A stretch of 64,000 nt of DNA from Phycisphaerae bacterium RAS2 (lineage in GTDB: Bacteria; Planctomycetota; Phycisphaerae; UBA1845; UTPLA1), in the NCBI GenBank assembly GCA_007753915.1, contig CP036352.1, forward strand, positions 1,302,001 through 1,366,000, written 5' to 3'. Position 1 is the first letter of the stretch, and the number at the start of each line of letters is the position of its first letter. Below, one piece after another: positions 1 through 8,976 of the stretch. Under the pieces are notes generated by a model, which was not told where the DNA came from, ran no database searches, and saw only the letters and a program-made list of their open reading frames with translations. The translations under genes and the position numbers were made by a program.

Positions 1-605
1 GAGAACATCCGCCGCGCCAGGCCGCGCACCACGGGCAGCCGGAATCGTCGCATCGATTTTTCCGCCGTGACCCGCCCATTGGCCACGCACACCGGAACTC
101 CGATTGACGCTGCGAGATCGATCAGGTTCGGCCAGACTTCCAGTTCCATCAGCACGATGGCGGCTGGTCGGACGCGCGCCAGCGTGCGGCGCACCGCGAA
201 GGAGAAATCCAGCGGATAGCGGAACACGGGCCTGTCGGGATAGAGACGCTGGGCGGCCGCGTAGCCCGTGTCGGTCGTGGCCGAAATGGCGACGACGCAG
301 TCGGGAAAGCGGGATTCGATCTCGCTCACCAGCGCGCGCGTCGCGTTGACCTCTCCCAAGGACACCGCGTGGACCCAGATGCAGCGCGACCGACCGACGC
401 GCCAGGGGATGCCGCCCAAGCGCTGCCGCCAGCCGCGGCGGTTCTTCTTGAGGACGATCATCTGATAAAGCAGAAAGGGCAGGTAGAGCGCGGCGGCCAG
501 AAAATAGACAAGATTAATAATGAGCGCGCGCAGCGTTAGCGGCGGGCGCGCCGCTCGCTCGCCCCGCGCCAGCAGGCCCGTGGTCAGTCCTTCTTCAGGC
601 AGCAC
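1..605 (-). CDS. waaA: 3-deoxy-D-manno-octulosonic acid (Kdo) transferase, C-terminus beyond window
   Basis: Inner-membrane glycosyltransferase that adds Kdo from CMP-Kdo to lipid A precursors. About 201 codons are visible. They cover the N-terminal membrane anchor ([20 protein letters not shown]), a basic segment ([13 protein letters not shown]), the family motif [12 protein letters not shown], and [10 protein letters not shown] followed by [14 protein letters not shown], all typical of WaaA/KdtA. The family is about 420 aa, so roughly half lies beyond base 1. The start is uncertain. A GTG at 605 is the furthest upstream start I favour, and it overlaps the preceding SEC-C gene by about 22 bases. 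The next in-frame ATG is the Met of LLYQMIV, inside the membrane anchor. kdsA (Kdo-8-phosphate synthase) is also in this window, so the Kdo pathway seems complete enough to make lipopolysaccharide. The product is confident, the start is not. Confidence 0.85.
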   Translation of the reverse strand, partial: MLPEEGLTTGLLARGERAARPPLTLRALIINLVYFLAAALYLPFLLYQMIVLKKNRRGWRQRLGGIPWRVGRSRCIWVHAVSLGEVNATRALVSEIESRFPDCVVAISATTDTGYAAAQRLYPDRPVFRYPLDFSFAVRRTLARVRPAAIVLMELEVWPNLIDLAASIGVPVCVANGRVTAEKSMRRFRLPVVRGLARRMF

Positions 606-793
606 TGCTTGTATTTCTTGCCGCTTCCGCAGGGGCAGGGGTCGTTGCGGCCCGGATCCGCCTTCGGATTCTTGATGGGTTCGACGGGCGGCGGCAGCGG
701 CGCTTCGTCTTCGCCGGGCAGACCCTTGCGCGCCTGCTCCTTGGCCTCGCGCTGGCGCTCGTAGTGTCGATTGAAGCGATCGTCTTTGCTCAC
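584..793 (-). CDS. Small SEC-C motif protein
   Basis: A 69-aa protein with a charged N-terminal half ([21 protein letters not shown]), a proline-rich linker, and a C-terminal SEC-C zinc-binding motif, [18 protein letters not shown]. The Cys-X-Cys...Cys-Cys ligands are all present. The same motif ends SecA and many small proteins and is thought to bind zinc and sometimes ribosomes or partner proteins. I chose GTG at 793 because a purine-rich stretch (AAGGAAAGGG) lies just upstream and the codons before it do not look coding. The frame stays open upstream to 931. It overlaps the presumed waaA start, so the two are probably co-transcribed. Its function beyond zinc binding is unknown. Confidence 0.7.
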   Translation of the reverse strand: MSKDDRFNRHYERQREAKEQARKGLPGEDEAPLPPPVEPIKNPKADPGRNDPCPCGSGKKYKQCCLKKD

Positions 794-997
794 GGCGGAC
801 GCCCTTTCCTTGTGAAATTCCGAGCATAGCTTAACGCCGGGCCCATGGCCGACAAGCGCGGCGATGAACCCCCGCGGCGGTCCGTTCGGAATACGACTGG
901 ATGCCGTTACACTTTGGAGCCGCATCGGCAATCGCGCGCACGTTGGAGTGGATCGCGCTTAATTTGCTCGCGGCGCTTGGGAGAAGGCGACTTCGGG

Positions 998-2308
998 ATG
1001 CGACAGGTTGACCTGACACGACGAAAACGCGTACCGGTTCTGTTGGAGATGGTCCGCTCAATCAAAGACGCGCGCGATCCTCGGGCTGTCATGGAGCTGT
1101 TTATTCGAGTCGTGCAACAGGCCTATGAGCCTGCGTGCTACCTGGCGCTGTCCACGACCGGGCTTGATACCGGCGCATACCGCATTGCCCGCTGGCGCAC
1201 GGCCGACGGCGTCGAGCACGCTCCGCAGGCCGACCTCGGCCATGCGGCGCTCGCGCAACCGATTCGTCGCGGCGGTCTGCTCGCGGGGTTGACCGCGAGC
1301 GATTCGCCGACGTTGCTGCATGATTTCTCTGCGCCGAATGATCCCGTGTTCGGCGATCGGTTGGCGGGGTATCAGTGCGTCGCGGCCGTGCCGGTTTTCG
1401 AGGCCGACGATTCGCTCGACTGGGTCGTGCTGTTTCACGAGTCTTCGCGCGGGTTCAACGAGGACGACGTGGAGGCGCTCATGGCGCTGGCGAATCTGAC
1501 GAGCGCCGCGGTGAACTTTGCGCACCTGCATCAACGTGCTGAACAGGCGTCGCAGCGCGTCCATCGTGAGGTGGACATGATCGCCGAGATCCAGAAAGTG
1601 CTGCTGCCGCGGACGCCGCCTGCTGTGCCGGGCCTGTCGCTGGCGATGAGTTACAAGTCGTTCGACCGCGCGGGCGGCGATTATTTTGATGTGTTTGAAG
1701 TTCGTCGGCTGCCCGGCGCGAGCCCGGATGATGCGCGGTGGCTGATTCTGATCGCGGATTCGGCGGGACACGGCCCGGCGGCTGCGGTGATGATGACCGT
1801 GATCAACGCCGTCTTGTTCACCTATCCGCATGCGCCGGCGTCGCCCGGCGCGGTGCTGTCTTACCTGAATCATCATTTGCACGAGCGGCACCAGGCGGCG
1901 TCGATGGTGACGGCGATTCTCGGTTTCTATGAGCCCCAGACCGGGAGATTGGTCTATGCCAACGCGGGGCACAATCCGCCGTTGATTCGCAGGCCCGGTC
2001 CGCCCGTGGTGGTCGAGGAAGTGCCGCTGGGTTCGGGCCTGCCGCTGGGAATCCTGCCAAGCCACGATTCGAAAGACGCGGAGTTGACACTGCAACCAGG
2101 CGAAACGCTCCTGTTCTACACCGACGGCGTGCCCGACGAGCGCGACGAAGCCGATGAGCCGCTTGGTATGGAGCGGATTACGAACTTGCTGTCATCGACG
2201 GGTGACCCGCAGCAGGTCGTGGATCGACTCAATGCCGAATTGGTCCGCCATCAGGGGGCGACCATGCCGGAAGACGATCAGGCGATGGTGGTGATGAGGC
2301 GGGATTGA
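998..2308 (+). CDS. GAF domain plus PP2C-family (SpoIIE/RsbU-type) serine/threonine phosphatase
   Basis: A 436-aa cytoplasmic signalling phosphatase. Residues about 15-185 resemble a GAF sensor domain, followed by a short helix and a SpoIIE-type PP2C domain from about 215 to the end. Metal-binding and catalytic signatures are visible: DRAGGDYFDVF, IADSAGHGPAAAVMM, YANAGHNPP and LLFYTDGVPDERD. Family members dephosphorylate anti-sigma-factor antagonists (RsbV/SpoIIAA type), so this is probably the output of a partner-switching stress or development pathway. No anti-sigma or antagonist gene is adjacent. The frame is open from 845, but ATG 998 has a GAGAAGG ribosome-binding site 11 bases upstream, and the extra upstream residues look non-coding. 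The ligand of the GAF domain cannot be told. Confidence 0.85.
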   Translation: MRQVDLTRRKRVPVLLEMVRSIKDARDPRAVMELFIRVVQQAYEPACYLALSTTGLDTGAYRIARWRTADGVEHAPQADLGHAALAQPIRRGGLLAGLTASDSPTLLHDFSAPNDPVFGDRLAGYQCVAAVPVFEADDSLDWVVLFHESSRGFNEDDVEALMALANLTSAAVNFAHLHQRAEQASQRVHREVDMIAEIQKVLLPRTPPAVPGLSLAMSYKSFDRAGGDYFDVFEVRRLPGASPDDARWLILIADSAGHGPAAAVMMTVINAVLFTYPHAPASPGAVLSYLNHHLHERHQAASMVTAILGFYEPQTGRLVYANAGHNPPLIRRPGPPVVVEEVPLGSGLPLGILPSHDSKDAELTLQPGETLLFYTDGVPDERDEADEPLGMERITNLLSSTGDPQQVVDRLNAELVRHQGATMPEDDQAMVVMRRD

Positions 2309-2385
2309 AGCTCGGAGGACAGAAATCGGGGCCAAAGCATCGCGCCGTACCTGGAAGTCGGCGGTGCGGCAAGCAAGCTCGCCGG

Positions 2386-3171
2386 CTAAGTATGTCGCTC
2401 GCGGTGAATCGTCCATGCATCGCTCGCGTACATGCGCTCGAAAGGTTTCGCGGCGGCCAGCTCCTCGTCGCGCCACGAATCGGGTGTGAGCGTCCAGTTC
2501 ATCGCCCGCGCGAAGCAGGGGGTCAATCGGTCGACCGCAACGTCAAGTCCCTGTACATCGTCCAGCCCCCGCCATGTCGCAACGGTTTGCTCGGTAAATC
2601 GACTGTCGAGCATGATCGAACCGTGTTGCAGAATGGCTGTGCGCGTGCGTCGTTGCGCCGAGCCGGCGAGTTTCGCGAAGCCGCCGGGAGCATCGGCATC
2701 GGGTACGACGACATCCAGCGCGTGCCGCCGCGCGAAGCAGAAAAAGGGCCCGCGCTGCGATGAGCTGTCGCACGATTCGCCGCTTTCGTCGCAGCCGAAG
2801 CGCTGCGCGCGCGATCCGACCACGGCGATGATCGCCTCATGGGCCAGCTCGTAGAGTCGGTTGGGGCGTCCGGCGATGAGGGGGTGATCGATGGGTACGA
2901 CGATGGAATAGGTCACTTCGAGGTCGTGCAGAATCGCGCCGCCGCCGGTTGTTCGGCGGACAACGGGCAATTCGCGGATCGCGGGCGGCTGTGAATGCAA
3001 CTCGTCGATGGTTTGGAAGTAGCCGAGCGAGATTGTTGCGGGCGACCAGGCATAGAAGCGCAGCGTGGGGCGGTTGGACGGAGCGGTGCAGGCGGCGAGC
3101 AGGGCTTCGTCGCGCGCCATGTTGGCCGGGCCGGCGAGCGGCGGATCAATCAGAAGGCGTGCATCCGTCAT
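2386..3171 (-). CDS. lipM: Octanoyltransferase LipM / lipoate-protein ligase A family
   Basis: A 261-aa BPL/LplA-fold enzyme that attaches octanoate or lipoate to the lipoyl domains of 2-oxoacid dehydrogenases or GcvH. Visible motifs are VRRTTGGGAILHDLEVTYS (71-89) for acyl-AMP/acyl binding, the lysine of KLAGSAQRR (167), and LQHGSIMLD. Cys145 in GPFFCFAR sits where the catalytic cysteine of B. subtilis LipM lies. That favours an acyl-ACP transferase over an ATP-dependent ligase, though LplA cannot be excluded. The window also encodes pyruvate dehydrogenase E1 subunits, a plausible downstream beneficiary through E2. The gene is convergent with the phosphatase gene, with a 77-base gap. Confidence 0.8.
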   Translation of the reverse strand: MTDARLLIDPPLAGPANMARDEALLAACTAPSNRPTLRFYAWSPATISLGYFQTIDELHSQPPAIRELPVVRRTTGGGAILHDLEVTYSIVVPIDHPLIAGRPNRLYELAHEAIIAVVGSRAQRFGCDESGESCDSSSQRGPFFCFARRHALDVVVPDADAPGGFAKLAGSAQRRTRTAILQHGSIMLDSRFTEQTVATWRGLDDVQGLDVAVDRLTPCFARAMNWTLTPDSWRDEELAAAKPFERMYASDAWTIHRERHT

Positions 3172-3291
3172 GGACGGGATCGTAGATTGGCATCGCGCGA
3201 ATGGCGAGTCGCGCGGAGTGAACCGTCGGCCTGGCCGCGCGTGGGTGGCATGGCCGCGGCCTCTGGCGGCCGTGTTCGCGCATTGGGTGCA

Positions 3292-3426
3292 TCACGGTCG
3301 CCAGGGTTCGCGCGGGCGCACGGCAAGCAGCGCGGCAATTAGCAACATGGTGATCGTGACCGGCAAAAGCAGAAACACCGCCAGCGCCGCTGAAAAAGCG
3401 GCGCCGCCCTTCGTCAACTCGGACAT
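3292..3426 (-). CDS. Tiny single-pass membrane protein
   Basis: A 44-aa ORF beginning MSELTKGG, with one hydrophobic helix (AALAVFLLLPVTITMLLIAALLAV written as two adjoining hydrophobic runs, about residues 10-34) and a positively charged tail, RPREPWRP. ATG 3426 follows a strong GGGGGAGA ribosome-binding site, which is the main reason to accept it. It lies between lipM and a divergent glycosyltransferase. No family is recognised. It may be a small regulator or subunit in the inner membrane. Confidence is moderate because of its size. Confidence 0.45.
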   Translation of the reverse strand: MSELTKGGAAFSAALAVFLLLPVTITMLLIAALLAVRPREPWRP

Positions 3427-3597
3427 GTTCTCTCCCCCTGATTGGAGGAGGGGCAATCGCCATGCCGGGCCGGGGCTTGGGTTCACGTCCGGAAAGACCG
3501 ATGATGGAAAGGGTCCGGCGGCCTCGGCTCGATCCCACGTGGTTGTTCCGCGACAGCGTGTGGCGAAGAAGCAACGCGGCGCGGCCGGCGATGTAAT

Positions 3598-4788
3598 ATG
3601 ACAATCGTCTCAACAACGCTGTGTTATCCGACGCCGGCCTCGCCGACCCAGGGTGTGTTCGTTGCGCGGCGGCTGCGCGCCGTTCATGAGCAGATGCCGG
3701 TGAAGGTCGTCGCGCCGCAGCCCCGCTTCGGAGTCGGACCGGTCGGCTGGCCACCCGGAGGGCTGGCGCCGGCGGTGGATGTCCAAGAGAACCCGCCTGT
3801 CTGGCGGCCGACGATGTGGTATCTCCCGCGCGTGGCAAAGTCGCTGGACGCCTGGTTCTATTGCCGCGCGTTGCTAGCGGGCATTCGCAGCGCGATGGGC
3901 AATGAGCGGCCCGCGCTGATCGACGCGCACTTCGAATGGCCCGACGGCGTGGGCGCGTCCCTCGCGGCCAAGGCGCTTCGCGTGCCGTTCGTGCTGACCC
4001 TTCGCGGCAAGCTGGTGAGCCGCTCACAGGTTGCGTCGATGCGATGGCGGATGGCGGCAGCCATTGCCGGAGCCGATGCGGTCATCAGCGTCTCGCGCGC
4101 GCTGGCCGACCTGGCAAGCGAATTGGTCGGGCGTCAACTTAATGTTCGCGTGATTCCCAACGGGGTCGATGGAAGCGTGTTCGCCTTGCGCGATCGCGCG
4201 GCGGCGCGCGCGGCGCTGGGGTTGGAGGCCGGTGCGAAGTACGTTGTGAGCGTGGGTCACATGCAGGAGCTGAAGGGATTCGGGCGGCTTGTAGAAGTCT
4301 GGCCCGGCGTGCGGCAGCGCGGCGGCGACGTGCGATTGATCCTGATCGGCGGTGGCGCGCAGGAGCCGGGTTACGAGCGCGCGCTGCGACGGCGGATTGG
4401 CGAATTGGGTTTGAGTGATGCCGTGCTCATCGTCGGGCGACAGCCGCCCGAGCAGGTGGCCCAGTACCTGAACGCGGCGGACCTGTTCGCGCTGTGGACG
4501 CGCTCGGAAGGCTGGTGCAACGCGCTCGTCGAATCGCTGGCCTGCGGATGCCCGGTTGTGGCCAGTGCGGTCGGGGGCAACAGCGAGATCGTTTCGCAGG
4601 ATTCGCTTGGGCGGCTTGTTCCGTTCGACGACCGTGGCGGGTGGGTGGAGGCGATTCTCGCGGCGTTGGCGCGGCCCTGGGACCGCGATCACATCGCCCG
4701 GCGCGGGTCGCTGCGAGACTGGCAACAGGTCGGAGCCGAATGCGTCGATGTATTTCGAGAGGTTCTGAATCGGCGCGGGGGAGCGTAG
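3598..4788 (+). CDS. Glycosyltransferase family 4 (GT-B fold)
   Basis: A 396-aa GT4-type retaining glycosyltransferase. The N-terminal acceptor domain carries the usual N-terminal signature (LCYPTPASPTQGVFVARR). The C-terminal nucleotide-sugar domain shows VIPNGVDGSVF, YVVSVGHMQELKG, and the EX7E-type motif SEGWCNALVESLACGCPVVAS, in which both glutamates are present. It is probably cytoplasmic, building a cell-envelope or exopolysaccharide glycan. The sugar and linkage cannot be told. A second glycosyltransferase begins 12 bases downstream, so they probably form an operon. The C-terminal part resembles the GT4 members of polysaccharide clusters. Confidence 0.85.
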   Translation: MTIVSTTLCYPTPASPTQGVFVARRLRAVHEQMPVKVVAPQPRFGVGPVGWPPGGLAPAVDVQENPPVWRPTMWYLPRVAKSLDAWFYCRALLAGIRSAMGNERPALIDAHFEWPDGVGASLAAKALRVPFVLTLRGKLVSRSQVASMRWRMAAAIAGADAVISVSRALADLASELVGRQLNVRVIPNGVDGSVFALRDRAAARAALGLEAGAKYVVSVGHMQELKGFGRLVEVWPGVRQRGGDVRLILIGGGAQEPGYERALRRRIGELGLSDAVLIVGRQPPEQVAQYLNAADLFALWTRSEGWCNALVESLACGCPVVASAVGGNSEIVSQDSLGRLVPFDDRGGWVEAILAALARPWDRDHIARRGSLRDWQQVGAECVDVFREVLNRRGGA

Positions 4789-4800
4789 GCGGACGGCGGA

Positions 4801-5982
4801 TTGATCGAACATCGCAACATCGTTTGCATCGCCAGCAACTGGTACTACGACCCGACCAGCAAGCATCACGTCATGCGCGAGCTTTCGCGCTGCAATCATG
4901 TTGTGTGGGTGAACTATCACGGCTCACGCCGACCGAGCGCGACCGGGGCTGACCTGCGTGCGGCGGCGGGCAAGCTGCGGCAGTTCATCGAAGGCCCGCG
5001 GCGGGTGAGCGAGTCGATGACGGTGCTGACGCCGCTGGTGGCGCCGTGGCCGGGGAATCGGGCCGCGGCGGCGCTGAATCGGCGATTGCTCGTGCGGCAG
5101 ATTCGCCGGGTGCTGGCGGGGTTGCCGCGGCGGCCGGTGCAGGTGTGGAGCTTCGCGCCGGACGTGGGCTTTCTCTGCGGGCAGTTCGAGGAAGAGTCGT
5201 TTGTCTATTATTGCGTCGATGCGTTCAGTGAATTCGCCGGGTACGATCGCCGGGCCATGCTGGAAGCCGAGGCGTGCCTCGCGGCGCGGGCCGATCTTGT
5301 CGTGACCACGTCGCGGCGGTTGTTCGAGGACAAACAGGGGCTGGGATCGAGGACGATCCTTGTGCCGCATGGCGTCGACGCGGCGCACTTCGCGCAGGCC
5401 GAGCACGCAACGCTGCCGCAGGACGTGGCGCCCTTGCCGCGACCGATCCTGGGTTTTTGGGGGATGGTCGAGGACTGGATCGACGTTGAGCTGCTGGCGC
5501 AGGCCGCGCGGGCCTGGCCGCAGGCATCGTTCGTGTTGATCGGAGAAATCAAGACGGATGTTTCAGGTTTGCGAGCCTGCCCGAACGTGCATCTGCTGGG
5601 CCGTCGGCCGTATTCGCAGCTTCCCGGCTATGCGGCCGCGTTCGACGCCGCACTGCTGCCGTTTCGCATCAACGACCTGACGCGCGCGGTGAACCCGATC
5701 AAGCTGCGCGAGTACCTCGCCGCCGGGCTGCCGGTTGTAAGCACGGCGCTGCCGGAAGTGGAGCCGTATCGGCCGGACGTTCACGTCGCGCGCTCACATG
5801 ATACATTCGTAGATATTTGTCAGTCCGCGCTCGCGGCGGATTCTCCCGCAGCCCGCGCCGCGCGCCGCGCCGCGATGCAGCGCGAGACCTGGCCCGAGAA
5901 GGTGAGGCAGATCGGCGACGCCCTGGTTGGCACCGGGCGCTCGCGGGTTACTGCTGGACCGCCTCGTCGATGGCTTGATTGA
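4801..5982 (+). CDS. Glycosyltransferase, GT-B fold, TuaH-like
   Basis: A 393-aa protein starting at TTG 4801 (MIEHRNIVCIASNWYYDP). It has the layout of GT4-like enzymes related to teichuronic-acid TuaH: an N-terminal half with VWSFAPDVGFL and YYCVDAFSEFAGYD, then LVVTTSRRLFEDK, ILVPHGVDAAHF, a turn at GFWGMVEDWIDVELL, and the donor-site region NPIKLREYLAAGLPVVSTALPEV. It is probably co-transcribed with the preceding glycosyltransferase and likely works on the same surface glycan. Its last 35 bases overlap the 3' end of the convergent YlbF-family gene. Substrates are unknown. Confidence 0.8.
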   Translation: MIEHRNIVCIASNWYYDPTSKHHVMRELSRCNHVVWVNYHGSRRPSATGADLRAAAGKLRQFIEGPRRVSESMTVLTPLVAPWPGNRAAAALNRRLLVRQIRRVLAGLPRRPVQVWSFAPDVGFLCGQFEEESFVYYCVDAFSEFAGYDRRAMLEAEACLAARADLVVTTSRRLFEDKQGLGSRTILVPHGVDAAHFAQAEHATLPQDVAPLPRPILGFWGMVEDWIDVELLAQAARAWPQASFVLIGEIKTDVSGLRACPNVHLLGRRPYSQLPGYAAAFDAALLPFRINDLTRAVNPIKLREYLAAGLPVVSTALPEVEPYRPDVHVARSHDTFVDICQSALAADSPAARAARRAAMQRETWPEKVRQIGDALVGTGRSRVTAGPPRRWLD

Positions 5983-6277
5983 TCCGGTGCATCATCTCCA
6001 GGTAATCAGCCTGGTGTTTCATCATCGTCTTGAGTTTCTCGTTGCCGGCCAGCGCCGCCTCGCGCGCCGCGAGGGCGCGTTTGTCGTCCGCTTCGATCGG
6101 CTTGCCGGATGCCTCCAACTGCTGAACACGATGCACGGCTTGCTGGTACTCGCCGAGGATGGACTGGGCCTCTTTGTCCTCGGCGACGGCGCGGGCAGCC
6201 GTCATGAACGCGCGCGTCCGCTCATGCGCCGCGATTTTCTTGCCTAATTCGCGGGCGTGGGTGATGATGTCGTCCAT
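5948..6277 (-). CDS. YlbF/YmcA family (DUF964) helical protein
   Basis: A 109-aa all-helical protein beginning MDDIITHARELGKKIAAHERT. The segment with RTRAFMTAARAVAEDKEAQ and the C-terminal MMKHQADYLEMMHRINQAIDE match the YlbF/YmcA family. In Bacillus these form the Y-complex that assists RNase Y-dependent mRNA maturation and affects competence, biofilm and sporulation. A role in RNA processing is an inference, but the neighbouring divergent gene is RNase R. ATG 6277 has a strong GGAAAGGA ribosome-binding site. The frame extends upstream to 7021 without coding character and was trimmed. Confidence 0.75.
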   Translation of the reverse strand: MDDIITHARELGKKIAAHERTRAFMTAARAVAEDKEAQSILGEYQQAVHRVQQLEASGKPIEADDKRALAAREAALAGNEKLKTMMKHQADYLEMMHRINQAIDEAVQQ

Positions 6278-6358
6278 GGGGGTCCTTTCCGGGCCGAGGT
6301 CGGTTTGTTCCGCCCGGTATCTCAAGCGCAAGTCCGCCGACCTGCAAGCGAGTCCTTC

Positions 6359-8776
6359 ATGGGCAAGCGGTTTTCCGAACGAATCCTCGAATTCATCCGG
6401 CGGCCGGACTACACGCCGCTCAAAGCGCGAAAGCTCGCGATTGAAATGGGGATCGCCGAGTCGGAATACGGCGACTTTCACGACGCCGTGGATTCCCTGC
6501 GCCGCGTCGGGCGCGTCGTCCTCGGCAGCGGAAACGCCGTCACGCTGCCGCATCCTCCCAGCACGATGATCGGCACGTTTCGCGGCAACCCGCGCGGGTT
6601 CGGCTTCGTCGTGCCCGAAAGCCCCACCGAACACGGCGATCTGTACATCGCGCCGGAAGACACCGCCGACGCCGTGACCGGTGACAAGGTCCGCTGCACG
6701 GTGATGCGCCGCGGCCAGCGCGACGGCAAGCAGATGCTCGCCGGTCGAATCGTAGAAATTGTTCAGCGCGGCGAGAGCAAGTATGTGGGCCAATTGCGGC
6801 GAGACGGCGGTATCTGGTATGTCCGGCCCGACGGCAACACACTGCACGTGCCGATCCTGGTGAGTGATGTCGGCGCGAAGGGCGCGAAAGAGGGCGATCA
6901 GGTCGTCGTCGAAATCGTGCGCTATCCCAGCGAAGGCAAGCCCGCCAAGGGCGTCATCGTGGAACGGATCGGGGCACGCGGCCAGGCGGGCGTCGATCTG
7001 GCGAGCATCATTCGCCAGCACAATTTGCCCGAGGAATTTGACGCGGACGTGATGGCCGAGGCGCGCGGCGTGGCCAAGGCGTTTGATGCGCAGGCGATGG
7101 GCGGAGCGCGAGAGAACCTGACGGATCGAACGATCATCACGATCGACCCTGACGACGCGAAGGACTACGACGACGCGATTTCGCTGGAGCGCCTGGGAAA
7201 CAGCGGCGGCGACGACCGAGGGGGCGCGCGGAAGGGGCGAGCAAGCACCGAACGGCCGGGCGGAGCGACAAAGGGCGGATCAAGTCCCGATGGCGCCGCC
7301 TGGGAGTTGGGCGTGCACATTGCCGACGTGAGCACGTTCGTGCGCGAGGGCGGGGCGATCGACACGACGGCGCGGGAGCGTGGTACAAGCGTCTATTTTC
7401 CTGGCTACGTCATCCCGATGCTGCCGGAGCTGCTGTCCAACGGACTGTGCAGCCTGCAGGAGGGCGAGGACCGTTTGTGCAAGTCCGCGTTCATCCGCTA
7501 CGACGCGGCCGGTCGCGTAGTGGGCACGCGGTTCGCCAACACGATCATCCGCTCGACCAAACGCCTGACCTACACGCAGGCGCAGACGATCATCGACGGC
7601 AACGTCGGCGACTGTCCGCAGCCTGTGCTGCAATTACTGCGGGACATGGACACGCTGGCGAAGGTTATCCGCCGCCGTCGGCTCAATGACGGAATGGTGA
7701 CGCTAGATCTGCCCGAGGTGCGCCTCGTGCTCGATGACAAGGGCCGCGTGGTCGACGCGAAACCCGAGGACGACAGCTTCACCCATACGATCATCGAGAT
7801 GTTCATGGTCGAGGCCAACGAGGCCGTGGCGCGCGTGTTGGAGCGGATCGGCGTTCCTTTCATTCGGCGGATTCACCCCGAACCGAGCCCCGAGTCGCTG
7901 GAGGCGATGGGTCGGTTCATGCGGGCGGCCGGGTTCGCCGTGCCCAAGCGCATCACGCCGGGAGACTTGCAAGCCTTGCTCGCGCCGCTGAAGGGCAAAC
8001 CCGAAGCCTACGCGATCAACCTGATCGTGCTCAAGTCGATGCAGACGGCCGAGTACTCGCCGAAGCAGGTCGGGCATTTTGCGCTGGCCAGCAAGGGCTA
8101 CGCGCATTTCACCAGTCCGATTCGCCGCTACGCGGATCTGATGATTCACCGACTGGTGCAGCAGCATCTGGACGGCCGCCTGAAGAAGTTCATCGAAGGG
8201 ATGGAGGGCGTGCCGTCGTATGAGGAATTGCTGGAAGTCGGCAACCGGCTGTCATACCTCTCGCGCCGCGCGGAGGATGCCGAGGAGGAGTTGAAGACAG
8301 TCAAGGTGCTGGAGTTGCTGTCGGATCACGTCGGCGAGGAGTTCGACGGCGTGATCAATGGCGTCACCAATTTCGGGTTGTTCGTTCAGCATCCGATTTA
8401 TCTAATAGACGGATTGCTTAGGATGGAGGACCTCGGCGACGATTGGTGGGAGGCGAACGTGGCGATGGGCACGGTCGTCGGCGAGCGGTCGCGCAGGCGG
8501 TTCACGCTTGGGTCGATTGTGCGCGTTGCCATCGCCGAAGTGGATGTCTCGGCGCGGCAGATGCGGCTCGTGTTGCGGTCCGGGTCAGCGTCGCGCCGCG
8601 ATAAGACGCTGAAGGAAATTCCACTCTCCGGACGCCGAGGCGGGCGAGGCGGCTTTGGGAAATCCAAGTCAAACTCAGTGATGGGATTCGGAAAGAATCG
8701 CAAGAGCAAGGATCGTGTGAAATCCCCGCGGGGCGGCAAGGGCAATCGCGGTAAATCGCGGCGGCGCAAGAGGTAA
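6359..8776 (+). CDS. rnr: Ribonuclease R (3'-5' exoribonuclease, RNB family)
   Basis: An 805-aa processive exoribonuclease that degrades structured RNA. Domain order: N-terminal winged helix (1-60), two cold-shock OB domains (GTFRGNPRGFGFVVPE and after), the RNB catalytic domain with the metal-binding TIDPDDAKDYDDAISLE and ELGVHIADVSTFV, an S1 domain (VGEEFDGVINGVTNFGLFV), and a very basic Gly/Lys/Arg tail from about 750. There is a 37-residue hydrophilic stretch (residues 278-314, rich in G, R, S and K) between the catalytic aspartates and the WELGVHIADVS strand, where I expect only about 5-8 residues. ATG 6359 (MGKRFSERILEF) fits the family start, although the ribosome-binding site is weak. 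Divergent from the YlbF-family gene. Confidence 0.93.
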   Translation: MGKRFSERILEFIRRPDYTPLKARKLAIEMGIAESEYGDFHDAVDSLRRVGRVVLGSGNAVTLPHPPSTMIGTFRGNPRGFGFVVPESPTEHGDLYIAPEDTADAVTGDKVRCTVMRRGQRDGKQMLAGRIVEIVQRGESKYVGQLRRDGGIWYVRPDGNTLHVPILVSDVGAKGAKEGDQVVVEIVRYPSEGKPAKGVIVERIGARGQAGVDLASIIRQHNLPEEFDADVMAEARGVAKAFDAQAMGGARENLTDRTIITIDPDDAKDYDDAISLERLGNSGGDDRGGARKGRASTERPGGATKGGSSPDGAAWELGVHIADVSTFVREGGAIDTTARERGTSVYFPGYVIPMLPELLSNGLCSLQEGEDRLCKSAFIRYDAAGRVVGTRFANTIIRSTKRLTYTQAQTIIDGNVGDCPQPVLQLLRDMDTLAKVIRRRRLNDGMVTLDLPEVRLVLDDKGRVVDAKPEDDSFTHTIIEMFMVEANEAVARVLERIGVPFIRRIHPEPSPESLEAMGRFMRAAGFAVPKRITPGDLQALLAPLKGKPEAYAINLIVLKSMQTAEYSPKQVGHFALASKGYAHFTSPIRRYADLMIHRLVQQHLDGRLKKFIEGMEGVPSYEELLEVGNRLSYLSRRAEDAEEELKTVKVLELLSDHVGEEFDGVINGVTNFGLFVQHPIYLIDGLLRMEDLGDDWWEANVAMGTVVGERSRRRFTLGSIVRVAIAEVDVSARQMRLVLRSGSASRRDKTLKEIPLSGRRGGRGGFGKSKSNSVMGFGKNRKSKDRVKSPRGGKGNRGKSRRRKR

Positions 8777-8976
8777 TGGCGGGCGGGGAGAATACGACCG
8801 CGAGCCGAATATCCTGGCCGCCCTGAATCCAGTAATTCGGAGTCAATATCCCTTTGGAATTGCCGTTTGGCGAGTAACAGCGCGCCGGCTCCATGCAGAA
8901 TATGAAGCAACCTGCGTCGGCGCGTAGAATCCCGGCACGGGCAATGGGTCCATCGATCGCAGGAGCGCGTTTCGGC

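Noticed and set aside
810-820. TTGTGAAATTC considered as a Rex operator
   Set aside because: Only one half-site matches; the second half (TTCACAA) is missing.
6278-7021. Extension of the YlbF-family gene to a 357-aa protein
   Set aside because: The upstream part is antisense to RNase R, and a strong ribosome-binding site precedes ATG 6277.
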